A DNA stretch of 27,142 bases, from contig DATHGT010000218.1 in NCBI GenBank assembly GCA_035317605.1, forward strand, positions 1 through 27,142, given 5' to 3'. Under the pieces are notes generated by a model, which was not told the DNA's origin, made no database searches, and saw only the letters and a list, made by a program, of their open reading frames with translations. Of this stretch, positions 1-7,684 are shown piece by piece; position 1 is the first letter of the stretch; each line of letters opens with the position of its first letter. This DNA comes from DATHGT01 sp035317605. Lineage in GTDB: Bacteria > Methylomirabilota > Methylomirabilia > Rokubacteriales > CSP1-6. The translations under genes and the position numbers were made by a program.

Positions 1-755
1 GCCTTGTACAGCTCGCGGATCTGGGCGTTGCCGATGGTCTTGAGGCCCCAGCCGATGAACTTGGGGACGTTGGGGGAGTCGGAGCGGCCGAACATGTCCA
101 GCGCGGCGGGATACCACTTCGCGAGCAGGCGCTGGGTGAGCGCCTTGCCGCGGGCGTCGGCGCAGATCTGCTGGAGGAAGTAATAGCCCATCTCGGAGTG
201 GCCCAGCTCGTCGCGCTCCACGGTGGCGGCCATCTTGGCGAGCGGGACGTAGCTCGACTCGCGCCAGTCGCGCGAGTGAAAGGCGCCGTTGAGGTCGACG
301 AAGAAGTGGAAGAGCGCGTCGTCGGCCCAGCTCTCGCGGGGGAGATGGAACGAGTAGTGGGCGTAGGGCACGTCGCGGAGCGCGAAGTCGTGCTCGAGTC
401 CCATGGCCAGGCGATGGAACATGATCGCGTGCTTCAGCTCCTCGGCAAGGTACTCGGCCTTGATCACCTTCGATTCGCGAGTGGGAAACAGGTTCTCGGC
501 GATGTCGAGGCAGGTCGCCATCAATCCCAGGAAGCTCTTGTTGCCCGCGCGCTCGCCCTCGTGGCGCAGCATCCGGAGCAGCAACGCCTTGTACTCGTCG
601 GGCAGCGGATCGCCCTCGTCGAAGCGATACGCGCGCGCCGCCGGCGTCGGGAACGCGGGCAGCGGATCGCCGTGCGCGTACGCTTTCCGCCAGAACGGCC
701 ACAGTCCCGTTCGCCCACGCTCCTCGGCCTCGACGATCGCATCCATCTCGTTCAT
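1..755 (-). CDS. PaaA/BoxB-like diiron oxygenase (partial, 3' end outside window)
   Basis: The 251 visible residues form a ferritin-like diiron protein of the phenylacetate catabolic (PaaA/PaaC) and BoxB type. Two Glu-x-x-His motifs are visible, at E106/H109 (in AEELKHA) and E183/H186 (in ERDELGHSEMG), with a further acidic residue at E66 on an earlier helix; together these match the carboxylate/His ligands of a diiron centre. Relatives epoxidise or hydroxylate aryl-CoA thioesters with O2 and an electron donor. The ATG is preceded by GGAGGAG at about 7 nt and overlaps the stop of the 84-residue gene upstream as ATGA, so translation is probably coupled. The C-terminus runs off the window. The substrate is not evident; the upstream aryl-AMP ligase suggests a benzoate- or salicylate-type acid. 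I am sure of the fold family and unsure of the exact subfamily. Confidence 0.8.
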   Translation of the reverse strand, partial: MNEMDAIVEAEERGRTGLWPFWRKAYAHGDPLPAFPTPAARAYRFDEGDPLPDEYKALLLRMLRHEGERAGNKSFLGLMATCLDIAENLFPTRESKVIKAEYLAEELKHAIMFHRLAMGLEHDFALRDVPYAHYSFHLPRESWADDALFHFFVDLNGAFHSRDWRESSYVPLAKMAATVERDELGHSEMGYYFLQQICADARGKALTQRLLAKWYPAALDMFGRSDSPNVPKFIGWGLKTIGNAQIRELYK

Positions 756-1006
756 GACTTCACTCCTCCGATGCACTTCTGCTGATGACCGCACGGGCAG
801 CCGAGCAGGCCCGACGCGTAGAGATCGCGCTGCCCTTCGACGATCTCCGCCGCCATGCCCGGCAGGAGCTTATCGCCGATCTGGCCGAGCACCCGGCCGC
901 AAGCCGTGCAGAGCAAACGGTAGTAGGTGCCGAAGGCCGCCGGTTGATCCAGCGTGATGCCGACGGCGGCGTAGGCCTGGCGGATTTCCTCAACGATCGC
1001 GCTCAC
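752..1006 (-). CDS. Small Cys-rich protein between aryl ligase and diiron oxygenase
   Basis: An 84-residue protein that I do not recognise as a named family. It has C33-x2-C36 in the middle and C70-x-C72 plus C78 near the end, with H74 between them, which suggests one zinc or Fe-S site. The N-terminal 30 residues look helical. The start is GTG at 1006, chosen because it overlaps the ligase stop as GTGA; its own stop overlaps the oxygenase start as ATGA. A longer reading into the ligase gene is possible but has no support. Being locked between an acid-activating ligase and a diiron enzyme, it could be a small electron-transfer, scaffold or regulatory partner. That role is inference from position only. 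Confidence 0.72.
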   Translation of the reverse strand: MSAIVEEIRQAYAAVGITLDQPAAFGTYYRLLCTACGRVLGQIGDKLLPGMAAEIVEGQRDLYASGLLGCPCGHQQKCIGGVKS

Positions 1007-2658
1007 GAGCGTTCCTTGGTGAGCATGGCGGCGATCTCCTCGCGGAGATCCTTCTTCGAGATCTTGCCGACCGCGGTCATGGGCAGGCGCTCGCGCACCT
1101 CGAGCCGCTCGGGCAGCTTGAAGCGCGCGATGTGCTTGTCCTCGGAGAGAAAGCGCGTCAGCTCGGCGAGCGTGGGCGCGGCCTCCGATCGCGGGATCAC
1201 GAACGCGCACGCCCGCTCGCCCAGCACGGGATCGGGCATCGCGACGACCGCCGCGTTGAGCACGGCCGGATGGCTCAACAACAAGTTTTCGACCTCCTCG
1301 GCGCTGATCTTCTCCCCGCCCCGGTTGATCAAATCCTTGCGCCGGCCCTCGACGATCAGGTTGCCGCTCGGATGCAGACGGACCAGGTCGCCGGTCCGGT
1401 AGAACCCGTCCTCGGTGAACGCGGCGCGATTGTGCTCGTCGGCCCGATAGTAGCCGCGAATCGTGTAGGGTCCGCGGCAGATCAGCTCGCCGACGTCTCC
1501 CGGCGGCACGTCGTTGTCGTTCTCGTCGACCACGCGGATCTCGTCGTCGGGCGACACCGGGCGCCCCTGGGTCTCGACCACGACGTCTTCGGGATCGTCG
1601 CGACGGGTGGCGCAGAGCAGGCCCTCGGCCATCCCGAACACCTGGACCAGCACGGGACCGAACGCGGCGAGCACCGCGCGCGCCGGCTCGGGGTTGAGTC
1701 GCGATCCGCCCACGCAGATCGAGCGGATCGACGAGAGATCGTAGGCGGCACGCCGGGGCGAATTCACCCAGCCGATGGCGGTCGCCGGCACGGCGGGGAT
1801 CCAGGTCGCCCGCTCGCGCTCGACCAGCGCGAAGACCGTATCGGCGTCGGGACCCGGGGCCAGAACCGTGCGCGCGCCGAGCAGGAGCGCGCCCTGAACG
1901 CCGGGACAGGCCAGCGGAAAGTTGTGGGCGATGGGCACCGAGAGAAGAATCACGCCGTCGCGATCGAGGTCGGTGGCGGCGGCGAAGACCAGCGAGTTGT
2001 ACAGGTAATCGTCGTGGGTTCGCGGGATGACCTTGGGCAGACCGGTCGTTCCGCCCGAGAGCTGAAACACCGCGACGTCAGAGGACGCCGGCCGAAGCGC
2101 ATCGAGCGCGGACGGCGCCACCCGCGACTCGATCGGATCGTCGAGCAGTCGCGGGAACGGCGTCATGTCCTGGCCGCAGCGCTCGCCGACCACGAGGACA
2201 TGACGCAGCGAGGGCAGCGACGGCCTCAGCGACTCCGCCATCGCCACGTAGTCGAAGCCGCGAAGCTCCGACGGGATCAGCCACGCGACCGCTTCGGTGA
2301 ATCGCGCGAGGTAGCCGATCTCGGCCTGCCGGTGGGCAGGCAGGCACGTGAGCGGGATCGCGCCGACGCGCAAGCAGGCGACGTACGCGATCACGAACTC
2401 CAGCACGTTGGGGAGCTGGAAGACCACCGGCGCGCCGCGCGAAATAGCGAGATCGGCGAAGTGAAGGGCGAGCCGGTCGACCAGGCGATCCAGCTCGGCG
2501 TAGGTGACTCGGCGCTCGCCGTCGACGACGGCGACGCGCTCCGCGTTGGCCACGAACGACTCGCGGAGCGCGTCGCCCAGCGTCACCCCGCGCCAATGCC
2601 CGCGCGCGCGGTAGCGACGCGCGAGCTCAGGAGGCCAGGGAACGAACCCGTCGAGCAC
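1003..2658 (-). CDS. Aryl-AMP ligase, 2,3-dihydroxybenzoate/salicylate type (EntE/DhbE/SdgA-like)
   Basis: This 551-residue adenylate-forming enzyme opens with FVPWPPELARRYR, as typical for EntE/DhbE, and carries the A3 phosphate loop SGGTTGLPK (201-209), the GMAEG motif, the YRTGD motif and a C-terminal GKISKK lysine. Such enzymes make aryl-adenylates from 2-hydroxylated benzoates. The aryl pocket shows AHNF (244-247), whose Asn contacts the 2-hydroxyl in DhbE. As I recall, DhbE Ser240 and Val337 become Cys and Leu in salicylate-activating relatives; here C251 and the Leu in AEGLL sit at those places, so salicylate is the better guess. The start is GTG at 2658, 21 nt after tpx. No siderophore peptide synthetase is visible nearby, so catabolic aryl-CoA formation seems likelier than siderophore synthesis. 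Confidence 0.85.
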   Translation of the reverse strand: MLDGFVPWPPELARRYRARGHWRGVTLGDALRESFVANAERVAVVDGERRVTYAELDRLVDRLALHFADLAISRGAPVVFQLPNVLEFVIAYVACLRVGAIPLTCLPAHRQAEIGYLARFTEAVAWLIPSELRGFDYVAMAESLRPSLPSLRHVLVVGERCGQDMTPFPRLLDDPIESRVAPSALDALRPASSDVAVFQLSGGTTGLPKVIPRTHDDYLYNSLVFAAATDLDRDGVILLSVPIAHNFPLACPGVQGALLLGARTVLAPGPDADTVFALVERERATWIPAVPATAIGWVNSPRRAAYDLSSIRSICVGGSRLNPEPARAVLAAFGPVLVQVFGMAEGLLCATRRDDPEDVVVETQGRPVSPDDEIRVVDENDNDVPPGDVGELICRGPYTIRGYYRADEHNRAAFTEDGFYRTGDLVRLHPSGNLIVEGRRKDLINRGGEKISAEEVENLLLSHPAVLNAAVVAMPDPVLGERACAFVIPRSEAAPTLAELTRFLSEDKHIARFKLPERLEVRERLPMTAVGKISKKDLREEIAAMLTKERS

Positions 2659-2679
2659 GGGGCCTCAGCACACCGGCCG

Positions 2680-3186
2680 TCACGCCTTCTTCGCGGCCTC
2701 CACGGCCTTGGCGTAGTCGGGCTCCTGCGTGATCTCGGGCACCTGCTCGGCGTACACGACCTTGCCCTGGCCGTCGATCACCACCACGGCCCGCGAGAAG
2801 AGGCCGGCGAGCGGACCGTCGGTCATCGTCACGCCGTAGCCCTTGGCGAAGGAGTCGTCGCGCATCGCGGAGGCGCCCTGCACCTTGTCGATGCTCTCGG
2901 CCCCGCAGAAGCGCTTGTGCGCGAACGGCAGGTCCTTGGAGACGCCCACCACCACCGCGTTCGGCAGCTGGGACGCCTGCTCGTTGAACTTCTTCACCGA
3001 CGTGGCGCACACGCCCGTGTCGATCGAGGGAAAGATGTTCAAGACGACGGTCTTGCCCGCGTAATCCTTCAAACTCACGTCGCCGAGGTCGGACTTGGTG
3101 AGCTTGAAGTCCGGCGCCTTGGAGCCGACCGCGGGCAGCGTGCCGGCCGTGTGAATCGGATTGCCCCTGAACTTGATCTCGGCCAT
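2680..3186 (-). CDS. tpx: Thiol peroxidase (atypical 2-Cys peroxiredoxin)
   Basis: At 168 residues it matches the length of E. coli Tpx. The peroxidatic Cys60 lies in SIDTGVCATS and the resolving Cys94 in KRFCGAES, spaced as in Tpx. The enzyme reduces H2O2 and alkyl hydroperoxides in the cytoplasm or periplasm, using thioredoxin. The start ATG at 3186 follows GGAGGAAT; an upstream in-frame ATG at 3237 has no such site and would add 17 unconserved residues. It is the first gene of the minus-strand operon with the aryl ligase and diiron oxygenase, and could protect that oxygenase from peroxide by-products (inference). It diverges from ubiD across an 86-bp shared upstream region. Confidence 0.95.
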   Translation of the reverse strand: MAEIKFRGNPIHTAGTLPAVGSKAPDFKLTKSDLGDVSLKDYAGKTVVLNIFPSIDTGVCATSVKKFNEQASQLPNAVVVGVSKDLPFAHKRFCGAESIDKVQGASAMRDDSFAKGYGVTMTDGPLAGLFSRAVVVIDGQGKVVYAEQVPEITQEPDYAKAVEAAKKA

Positions 3187-3227
3187 GGTGATTCCTCCGT
3201 GTTCGAGCGATGGATCGTATCCGGCGC

Positions 3228-3237
3228 ATGGTACCAT
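3228..3237. promoter_or_regulatory. Perfect 10-bp palindrome in the tpx/ubiD divergent region
   Basis: ATGGTACCAT reads the same on both strands and sits midway between the two divergent start codons. It might be a small operator, but nothing beyond its symmetry and position supports this. Confidence 0.25.
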
Positions 3238-3272
3238 CGCCCCCGCACTTTCGTCGGACGAGGAGTCACGCC

Positions 3273-4628
3273 ATGGCGCAGGATCTTCGCAGCTATCTCG
3301 ATCTCTTGAAGCGGCGCCGGCCGGACGAGCTGGTGATCGTTTCCAAGCCGATCGATCCCGTCCACGAGATCACCGCGTTCGTGGTCAAGCTCGAGCGCGA
3401 GGCGCGACGCCGGCCCGTGCTCGTGTTCGAGAACGTCAAGGGCACGCGCTTCCCCGTGCTGACCAACCTCCACGCGAGCCGCGCGCGGCTGGCCCTGGCC
3501 ATCGGCGCGTCGCCCGAGGCCACGCTGCCGACGTACCTCCGCGCCATGGAGCGGCCGATCGCTCCGCGCGTGGTCGAGTCGGGACCGGTGAAGGACGTGA
3601 TCCTGAAAGGTGACGCCCTCGATCTCGGCGCCCTGCCCCAGATCATCCACCACGAGGGCGACGGCGGCGTGTTCCTCACCGCCGCGATCTCGTTCGCCAA
3701 GGACCCGACGGCCGAAACGTGGAACTGCGCCTACAACCGGCTCATGCTCAAGGGCCGCGACACCACGTCGATTCACCTCACGCTCGGCAAGCACCTCTGG
3801 GAGTTCCAGCGTCTGGCCGAGGCGCGCAACGAGCCGCTGCCCGTGGCCTTCGCCATCGGCGTGCACCCGGCCATCGCGCTCGGCGCCTTGGCCATCGGCT
3901 CCGTCGACGAGGACGAGCGCGGGATCATGGGCGGGCTGCTCGGCGAGCCATTGGAGCTGGTCAAGTGCGAGACATCGGACGTGCTGGTGCCCGCCCACGC
4001 CGAGATGGTGATCGAGGCCGAGATCCTGCCCCACGAGCGCACCGCCGAGGGGCCGTTCGGCGAGTTCACGGGCTACAGCCTGGGCCAGCGCCAGCGCGAA
4101 GTGGTGAAGGTCCGCGCGATCACTCACCGGCGCGACGCGTACTTCCAGGACATCTCGGTCGCTCACCTCGACCACATGCTGCTGTCGACGATCCCCATCG
4201 AGGCCAACCTGTATCGCGCGGTGCGGGCGATGGTGCCGTCGGTGAAGGCCGTGCGGGTGCCGGCTCCGTTCACCTGCTACGTCTCGATCGAGCAGCGCAT
4301 CCCCGGCCAGGCCAAGAACGCGATCCTCGCCGTGCTGGGCAGCGATCTCTACATGAAGCGCGTGGTGATCGTCGATCAGGACGTGGACGTGTTCGACGAT
4401 CGTCAGATCAACTGGGCCATCGCGACCCGCTCGCAGCCCGACCGCGACTTCGTGATCGTGAGCCACGCGCGCGGCTCGGACCTCGACCCGTCGGCGCGCG
4501 AGGACGGCTACTCCGGCAAGTGGGGAGTCGACGCCACCGCCAAGCCCTCGCTGGCCGCCTACACCCCGCGCCACCGCGTGCCGCCCGACGTGCTGGCGCG
4601 ACTCGACCTCAAGTCGTTTTTGCCGTAG
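3273..4628 (+). CDS. UbiD-family prenylated-FMN decarboxylase
   Basis: A 451-residue UbiD-family (de)carboxylase. These enzymes use prenylated FMN, Mn2+ and K+ to remove or add carboxyl groups on aromatic or alpha,beta-unsaturated acids. The cofactor-binding region contains NCAYNR (151-156) and an H168, and the catalytic acidic stretch is EGPFGEF (259-265), which matches the conserved Glu/Gly-Pro/Gly-Glu region of the family. The ATG at 3273 follows GAGGAG by about 7 nt; a longer reading from 3210 lacks a site. It leads a plus-strand operon with a CoA ligase 54 nt later. The UbiX-type prenyltransferase that makes the cofactor is not in the window. The substrate is unknown; the paired ligase suggests an aromatic acid, either before or after decarboxylation. 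Confidence 0.92.
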   Translation: MAQDLRSYLDLLKRRRPDELVIVSKPIDPVHEITAFVVKLEREARRRPVLVFENVKGTRFPVLTNLHASRARLALAIGASPEATLPTYLRAMERPIAPRVVESGPVKDVILKGDALDLGALPQIIHHEGDGGVFLTAAISFAKDPTAETWNCAYNRLMLKGRDTTSIHLTLGKHLWEFQRLAEARNEPLPVAFAIGVHPAIALGALAIGSVDEDERGIMGGLLGEPLELVKCETSDVLVPAHAEMVIEAEILPHERTAEGPFGEFTGYSLGQRQREVVKVRAITHRRDAYFQDISVAHLDHMLLSTIPIEANLYRAVRAMVPSVKAVRVPAPFTCYVSIEQRIPGQAKNAILAVLGSDLYMKRVVIVDQDVDVFDDRQINWAIATRSQPDRDFVIVSHARGSDLDPSAREDGYSGKWGVDATAKPSLAAYTPRHRVPPDVLARLDLKSFLP

Positions 4629-4682
4629 CGAGAACCGACGGGGCCGGGTCGTCGGAGCGCTCACGGCGCCCCATTCAAGACA

Positions 4683-6116
4683 TTGGCGCGAAATTTCGTC
4701 ACAGCGCTCGAAGCCTCGGCGAGGCGTCACGCGGAACGTCCGGCCATCGTCTCGCGCGACGGGACGCTCGACCACGCCGCCCTCCATCGCCGCGCCGGAG
4801 GCTTCGCGCGATTCCTCGATGGCGCGGGCGTGCGTCCGGGCGATCGCGTTGCGCTCTCGCTTCCGAACGGCTGGGCGTTCGCCGCGGCGTTCCTCGGCAC
4901 ACTGAAGCTCGGCGCGATCGTGGCGCCGCTCGATCCGCGACTGACCGAGGACGAGCGTCGCGCGATCCTCGACGATCTCCGCCCGCGGCTGGTCGCCGAC
5001 CACGTCTCCGGCGACGAAGCCGAGTGGCCGGCGGTGAACGAGACCGACGCTCCCGCGCTCGTGCTCTACACTTCCGGCAGCACGGGACGACCGAAGGGCG
5101 CGGTGCTCTCCCACGACGCGCTGTCCTTCGCGGTGCGCTCGTGGGCCGAGCCGGTGATGGCCCTCGGGCCTGACGACGTCACCCTCGGCGTGCTGCCGTT
5201 CTCACACTCCTACGGACTGAACGGCGCGCTGCTCGCTCCGCTCCTCACCGGCGGCGCCGCCGTCGCCCTCGAGCGATTCACGCCGGACGACGTGCTCGAC
5301 GCGGTGGACGCTCATCGCGTCACGGTGTTGCCCGCGGTCGCCACGATGTTCCGCCGACTTCTCGGCTCCCCCGCCCTCGAGCGCGCGCGGCTGGCCAGCG
5401 TGCGCATGGCGCTCTCGGGCGCCGCGCCGTGCCCGTGGGATCTGGCCTGCGAATGGCGCGAGCGCACCGGCGTGCGCATCTTCCGCGGCTACGGATCGAC
5501 CGAGCTGTTCCGACCGCTCTCGTACCTCGCCGCCGACGTCGAGGACCGCTCCGACGCGATCGGTCGCCCCGTGCCCGGCGTGGAGATCCGTGTGGTCGAC
5601 GACGAGGGCCGCCCGCTTCCGCCCGGTGAGATCGGCGAGCTATTGATCCGCACGCCCGCGGCCATGGACGGCTACCTCGACGCTCCCGCGGAAACCAATG
5701 AGGTGCTGGCCGACGGCTGGTTCCGCACCGGCGACCTCGCGCGCGTCACCGCCGAAGGCTGGGTCACGATCGAGGGCCGCAAGCGCGAGCGCATCCTGCG
5801 CGGCGGCTACTCGGTGTTCCCCCAGGAAGTGGAAGCGGTGCTGCTCACCCACCCCGCGGTCGGCGAGGCCGCGGTGGTGGGCGTGCCCCACGACGAGTTG
5901 GGCGAGGAAGTGGCCGCGTTCGTGGCCCTGCGCGAGGGCGAGCGCGCGGCGCCCCACGAGCTGATCGCTCACTGTAAGGGCAGGATGGCCGCCTTCAAGT
6001 ACCCCCGATCGGTTACGATCGTGGCCGAGCTTCCCAAGGCGACGACCGGCAAGATCCTCAAGAAGCTGCTGAGACCGCCGGCCGACGCGAGCGAGGCCCG
6101 GGGCGACGGAGGGTGA
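4683..6116 (+). CDS. AMP-dependent acyl/aryl-CoA ligase
   Basis: A 477-residue class I adenylate-forming enzyme. It has YTSGSTGRPKG (129-139) as phosphate loop, RGYGSTEL as the A5 region, WFRTGD, the hinge GRKRERILRGG and a C-terminal TTGKILKK with the catalytic lysine. It should activate a carboxylic acid to its CoA thioester in the cytoplasm; the substrate cannot be read from sequence. The only supported start in this frame is TTG at 4683, without a clear ribosome binding site. It follows ubiD by 54 nt and precedes the TIR-like membrane protein by 3 nt, with that gene's ribosome binding site lying inside this gene's last codons. It differs clearly from the EntE-like ligase at 1003-2658, so the two are not recent duplicates. 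Confidence 0.88.
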   Translation: MARNFVTALEASARRHAERPAIVSRDGTLDHAALHRRAGGFARFLDGAGVRPGDRVALSLPNGWAFAAAFLGTLKLGAIVAPLDPRLTEDERRAILDDLRPRLVADHVSGDEAEWPAVNETDAPALVLYTSGSTGRPKGAVLSHDALSFAVRSWAEPVMALGPDDVTLGVLPFSHSYGLNGALLAPLLTGGAAVALERFTPDDVLDAVDAHRVTVLPAVATMFRRLLGSPALERARLASVRMALSGAAPCPWDLACEWRERTGVRIFRGYGSTELFRPLSYLAADVEDRSDAIGRPVPGVEIRVVDDEGRPLPPGEIGELLIRTPAAMDGYLDAPAETNEVLADGWFRTGDLARVTAEGWVTIEGRKRERILRGGYSVFPQEVEAVLLTHPAVGEAAVVGVPHDELGEEVAAFVALREGERAAPHELIAHCKGRMAAFKYPRSVTIVAELPKATTGKILKKLLRPPADASEARGDGG

Positions 6117-6119
6117 CCT

Positions 6120-7364
6120 ATGAATGCGTGGTTGGCAAAACTGCTGGCCAGTCTTCTGCCCAAGCTCGCTGTGTTGTTCAAGCCGCTGCTCCTGTTCAAG
6201 CCGCTGCTCCTGTTCAAGCCGCTGCTTCTGTTCAAGCCGCTGCTTCTCAAGGTCGGCCTCATCGCGTCGTGGATCGCCTTCGTCGCCCACAGCGGGGAAG
6301 GCACCATCGGATCCCGCGTCCTGAGTGCGCTCGGCCGGCAAGCGGTGCTGAATTTCCTCAAGACGGACGAGACACGCGCCGCGGGCCTGGTCATGGCCCA
6401 CGCTACCTACGAAGCGCTTCGCTGGTGCGTCGTCGCGCTCGAAGCGACCGCGGGCCTGTTCGTGGTCTTCCTGCTGATCATCGGCGGTCCACTGGCCGCG
6501 CGGGCGGCGGGGAAGCGGCGTCCGTATATCTTCGTTTCTTTCCAGCATCAGCTCGAGGCCCTCGCGACGGCCGTGGACCATGCGCTCGCTGGCTACGGGT
6601 TTCGGACCTACCGGCTACCGTATCGACCGGAGGCGACCCATCAGCAAATCGTGACGGAAACCAACCAGGCGCTCCGACGGTGTGACGCCGTGGTGTGCCT
6701 GCCCGGACGTACCGAGTCCTACGTCGAGATCGAGGTCAGCGCTGCCACCCACGGGTTCAAACCCATCGCGTTCGCGGTGCCGAGCCACGGAGGAACGCTC
6801 CCGAACAGCGCGGACAAGCGCTATCCCGTGTTCCGCCTCGAGGCGATCGAGAAGGAGCAGTTCCAGCCGCTCGGCGAGTTCCTGCACTACGTGATCGGAG
6901 ATCTGGCCTCGGGTCTGCGGCAGGTGTGGAAATCGGCGCGTCACCCCTTCGTGGTCGTCTCGTCGTGGGCCGCGGTGGCCGTGCTGTGCGCGGTGCTCCT
7001 CGCGCTCTTCGTGGTGGCGTACTCACAGGCGTCGACCGCGACGGAGGCCCACGCCGCGCGAGGAGGCGCCTTTGCCGAGGCTCGCAGCAGCACCGTCGTG
7101 GCTGTCGTGGGCACCCTCGTCACCCTCGGCGGCGTGGTGCTCGTGGTCACCGGGTACACGCTGATCGTCGTGGTGGGCGTCTGGCGCCAGCGCTCGGCGC
7201 AGCGACGCGCCTCCCTCAAGGCGGGAGCGGCTGACTTCGCGCGGGACGACTGGGTCGGCGTCATCCCCGACATGGGCCGCGGGAGCACGCTCTACGAATG
7301 CTTGTTCGACATTGTCCCGCCGGCTCACCACGAAGCAGGAATCACCGGCCTGGCGAACGCCTGA
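6120..7364 (+). CDS. Membrane protein with TIR-like domain and N-terminal LFKPLL repeat
   Basis: A 414-residue protein that I do not recognise as a described family. Residues 1-17 are hydrophobic and amphipathic, and residues 19-42 are four copies of (L)LFKPLL. A hydrophobic helix follows near 44-57 and a clear membrane segment at 102-122. Residues about 135-245 look TIR/SEFIR-like: YIFVSF strand, helix, a GF..YRLPY strand, then ALRRCDAVVCLPG and a SYVEIEVSAATHGFKPIAFAV segment with E203/E205 near where TIR NADases keep a catalytic Glu. Two more membrane segments lie at 277-302 and 325-355, with a soluble tail. The start follows GGAGGGTGA, overlapping the stop region of the CoA ligase. The function is unknown; a membrane-bound signalling or nucleotide-handling role is inference. 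The TIR assignment is from pattern only. Confidence 0.7.
   Translation: MNAWLAKLLASLLPKLAVLFKPLLLFKPLLLFKPLLLFKPLLLKVGLIASWIAFVAHSGEGTIGSRVLSALGRQAVLNFLKTDETRAAGLVMAHATYEALRWCVVALEATAGLFVVFLLIIGGPLAARAAGKRRPYIFVSFQHQLEALATAVDHALAGYGFRTYRLPYRPEATHQQIVTETNQALRRCDAVVCLPGRTESYVEIEVSAATHGFKPIAFAVPSHGGTLPNSADKRYPVFRLEAIEKEQFQPLGEFLHYVIGDLASGLRQVWKSARHPFVVVSSWAAVAVLCAVLLALFVVAYSQASTATEAHAARGGAFAEARSSTVVAVVGTLVTLGGVVLVVTGYTLIVVVGVWRQRSAQRRASLKAGAADFARDDWVGVIPDMGRGSTLYECLFDIVPPAHHEAGITGLANA
6174..6245 (+). repeat. Four tandem 18-bp repeats coding LFKPLL
   Basis: Four consecutive units of (T/C)TGTTCAAGCCGCTGCT(C/T) start at 6174, 6192, 6210 and 6228. They are nearly identical at the DNA level, differing only in the first base and the final C/T. 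The array keeps the reading frame and codes for six-residue Leu-Phe-Lys-Pro-Leu-Leu units in the TIR-like membrane protein. The near identity points to recent expansion by slippage or recombination. Confidence 0.95.
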
Positions 7365-7381
7365 CTCTCGGAGGACTCGCG

Positions 7382-7651
7382 ATGTGGGCCACGCTGCTCA
7401 GCGTCTTCACCACCGTGTTTCTGGCCGAGATCGGCGACAAGACTCAGGTCGCGACGCTCCTGTTCGCTTCCGATCGCCAGGTGAGCCGGTGGGTCGTGTT
7501 CGCGGGCGCGGCGCTGGCCCTCACCACGGCGGCCGGGATCGCCGTGCTCGTCGGGGCGCAGGTCGATCGCTTCGTGAGCCGGTCGATGCTGAAGATCGTC
7601 GCCGGGATCGGCTTCATCGCGATCGGGATCTGGACCCTGTTATCGCGATGA
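7382..7651 (+). CDS. Half-size UPF0016/GDT1 family cation transporter
   Basis: An 89-residue membrane protein with the family signature E16-I-G-D19-K20-T21 in the first helix and two further hydrophobic helices. UPF0016 (TMEM165/GDT1/MneA) proteins export Mn2+ or Ca2+, and full-length members carry two copies of this motif. With one copy here, the working unit is probably a homodimer, or a heterodimer with a second copy elsewhere. GGAGG lies about 6 nt before the ATG. It is the last gene of the ubiD operon, 17 nt after the TIR-like gene. Confidence 0.88.
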   Translation: MWATLLSVFTTVFLAEIGDKTQVATLLFASDRQVSRWVVFAGAALALTTAAGIAVLVGAQVDRFVSRSMLKIVAGIGFIAIGIWTLLSR

Positions 7652-7658
7652 CCCGGGG

Positions 7659-7678
7659 CGGTCACGTCTACGTGACCG
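7659..7678. terminator. Bidirectional hairpin between convergent genes
   Basis: CGGTCACGT and ACGTGACCG form a perfect 9-bp inverted repeat with a 2-nt spacer. It lies in the 33 bp between the convergent UPF0016 and purE stops. There is no T-run on either side, so termination is likely but unproven. Confidence 0.5.
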
Positions 7679-7684
7679 GTGCGG

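Noticed and set aside
1132..3309. Long plus-strand frame of 725 codons
   Set aside because: It lies antisense to the aryl ligase and tpx genes, has low-complexity Arg/Gly/His composition and no domain motifs; long shadow frames are expected at this GC content.
3075..5114. Long minus-strand frame of 679 codons
   Set aside because: It is antisense to ubiD and the CoA ligase, with no recognisable domain and a biased composition.
5640..6581. Minus-strand frame with repeated RLEQEQ units
   Set aside because: It is the antisense reading of the LFKPLL repeat and flanking coding DNA.
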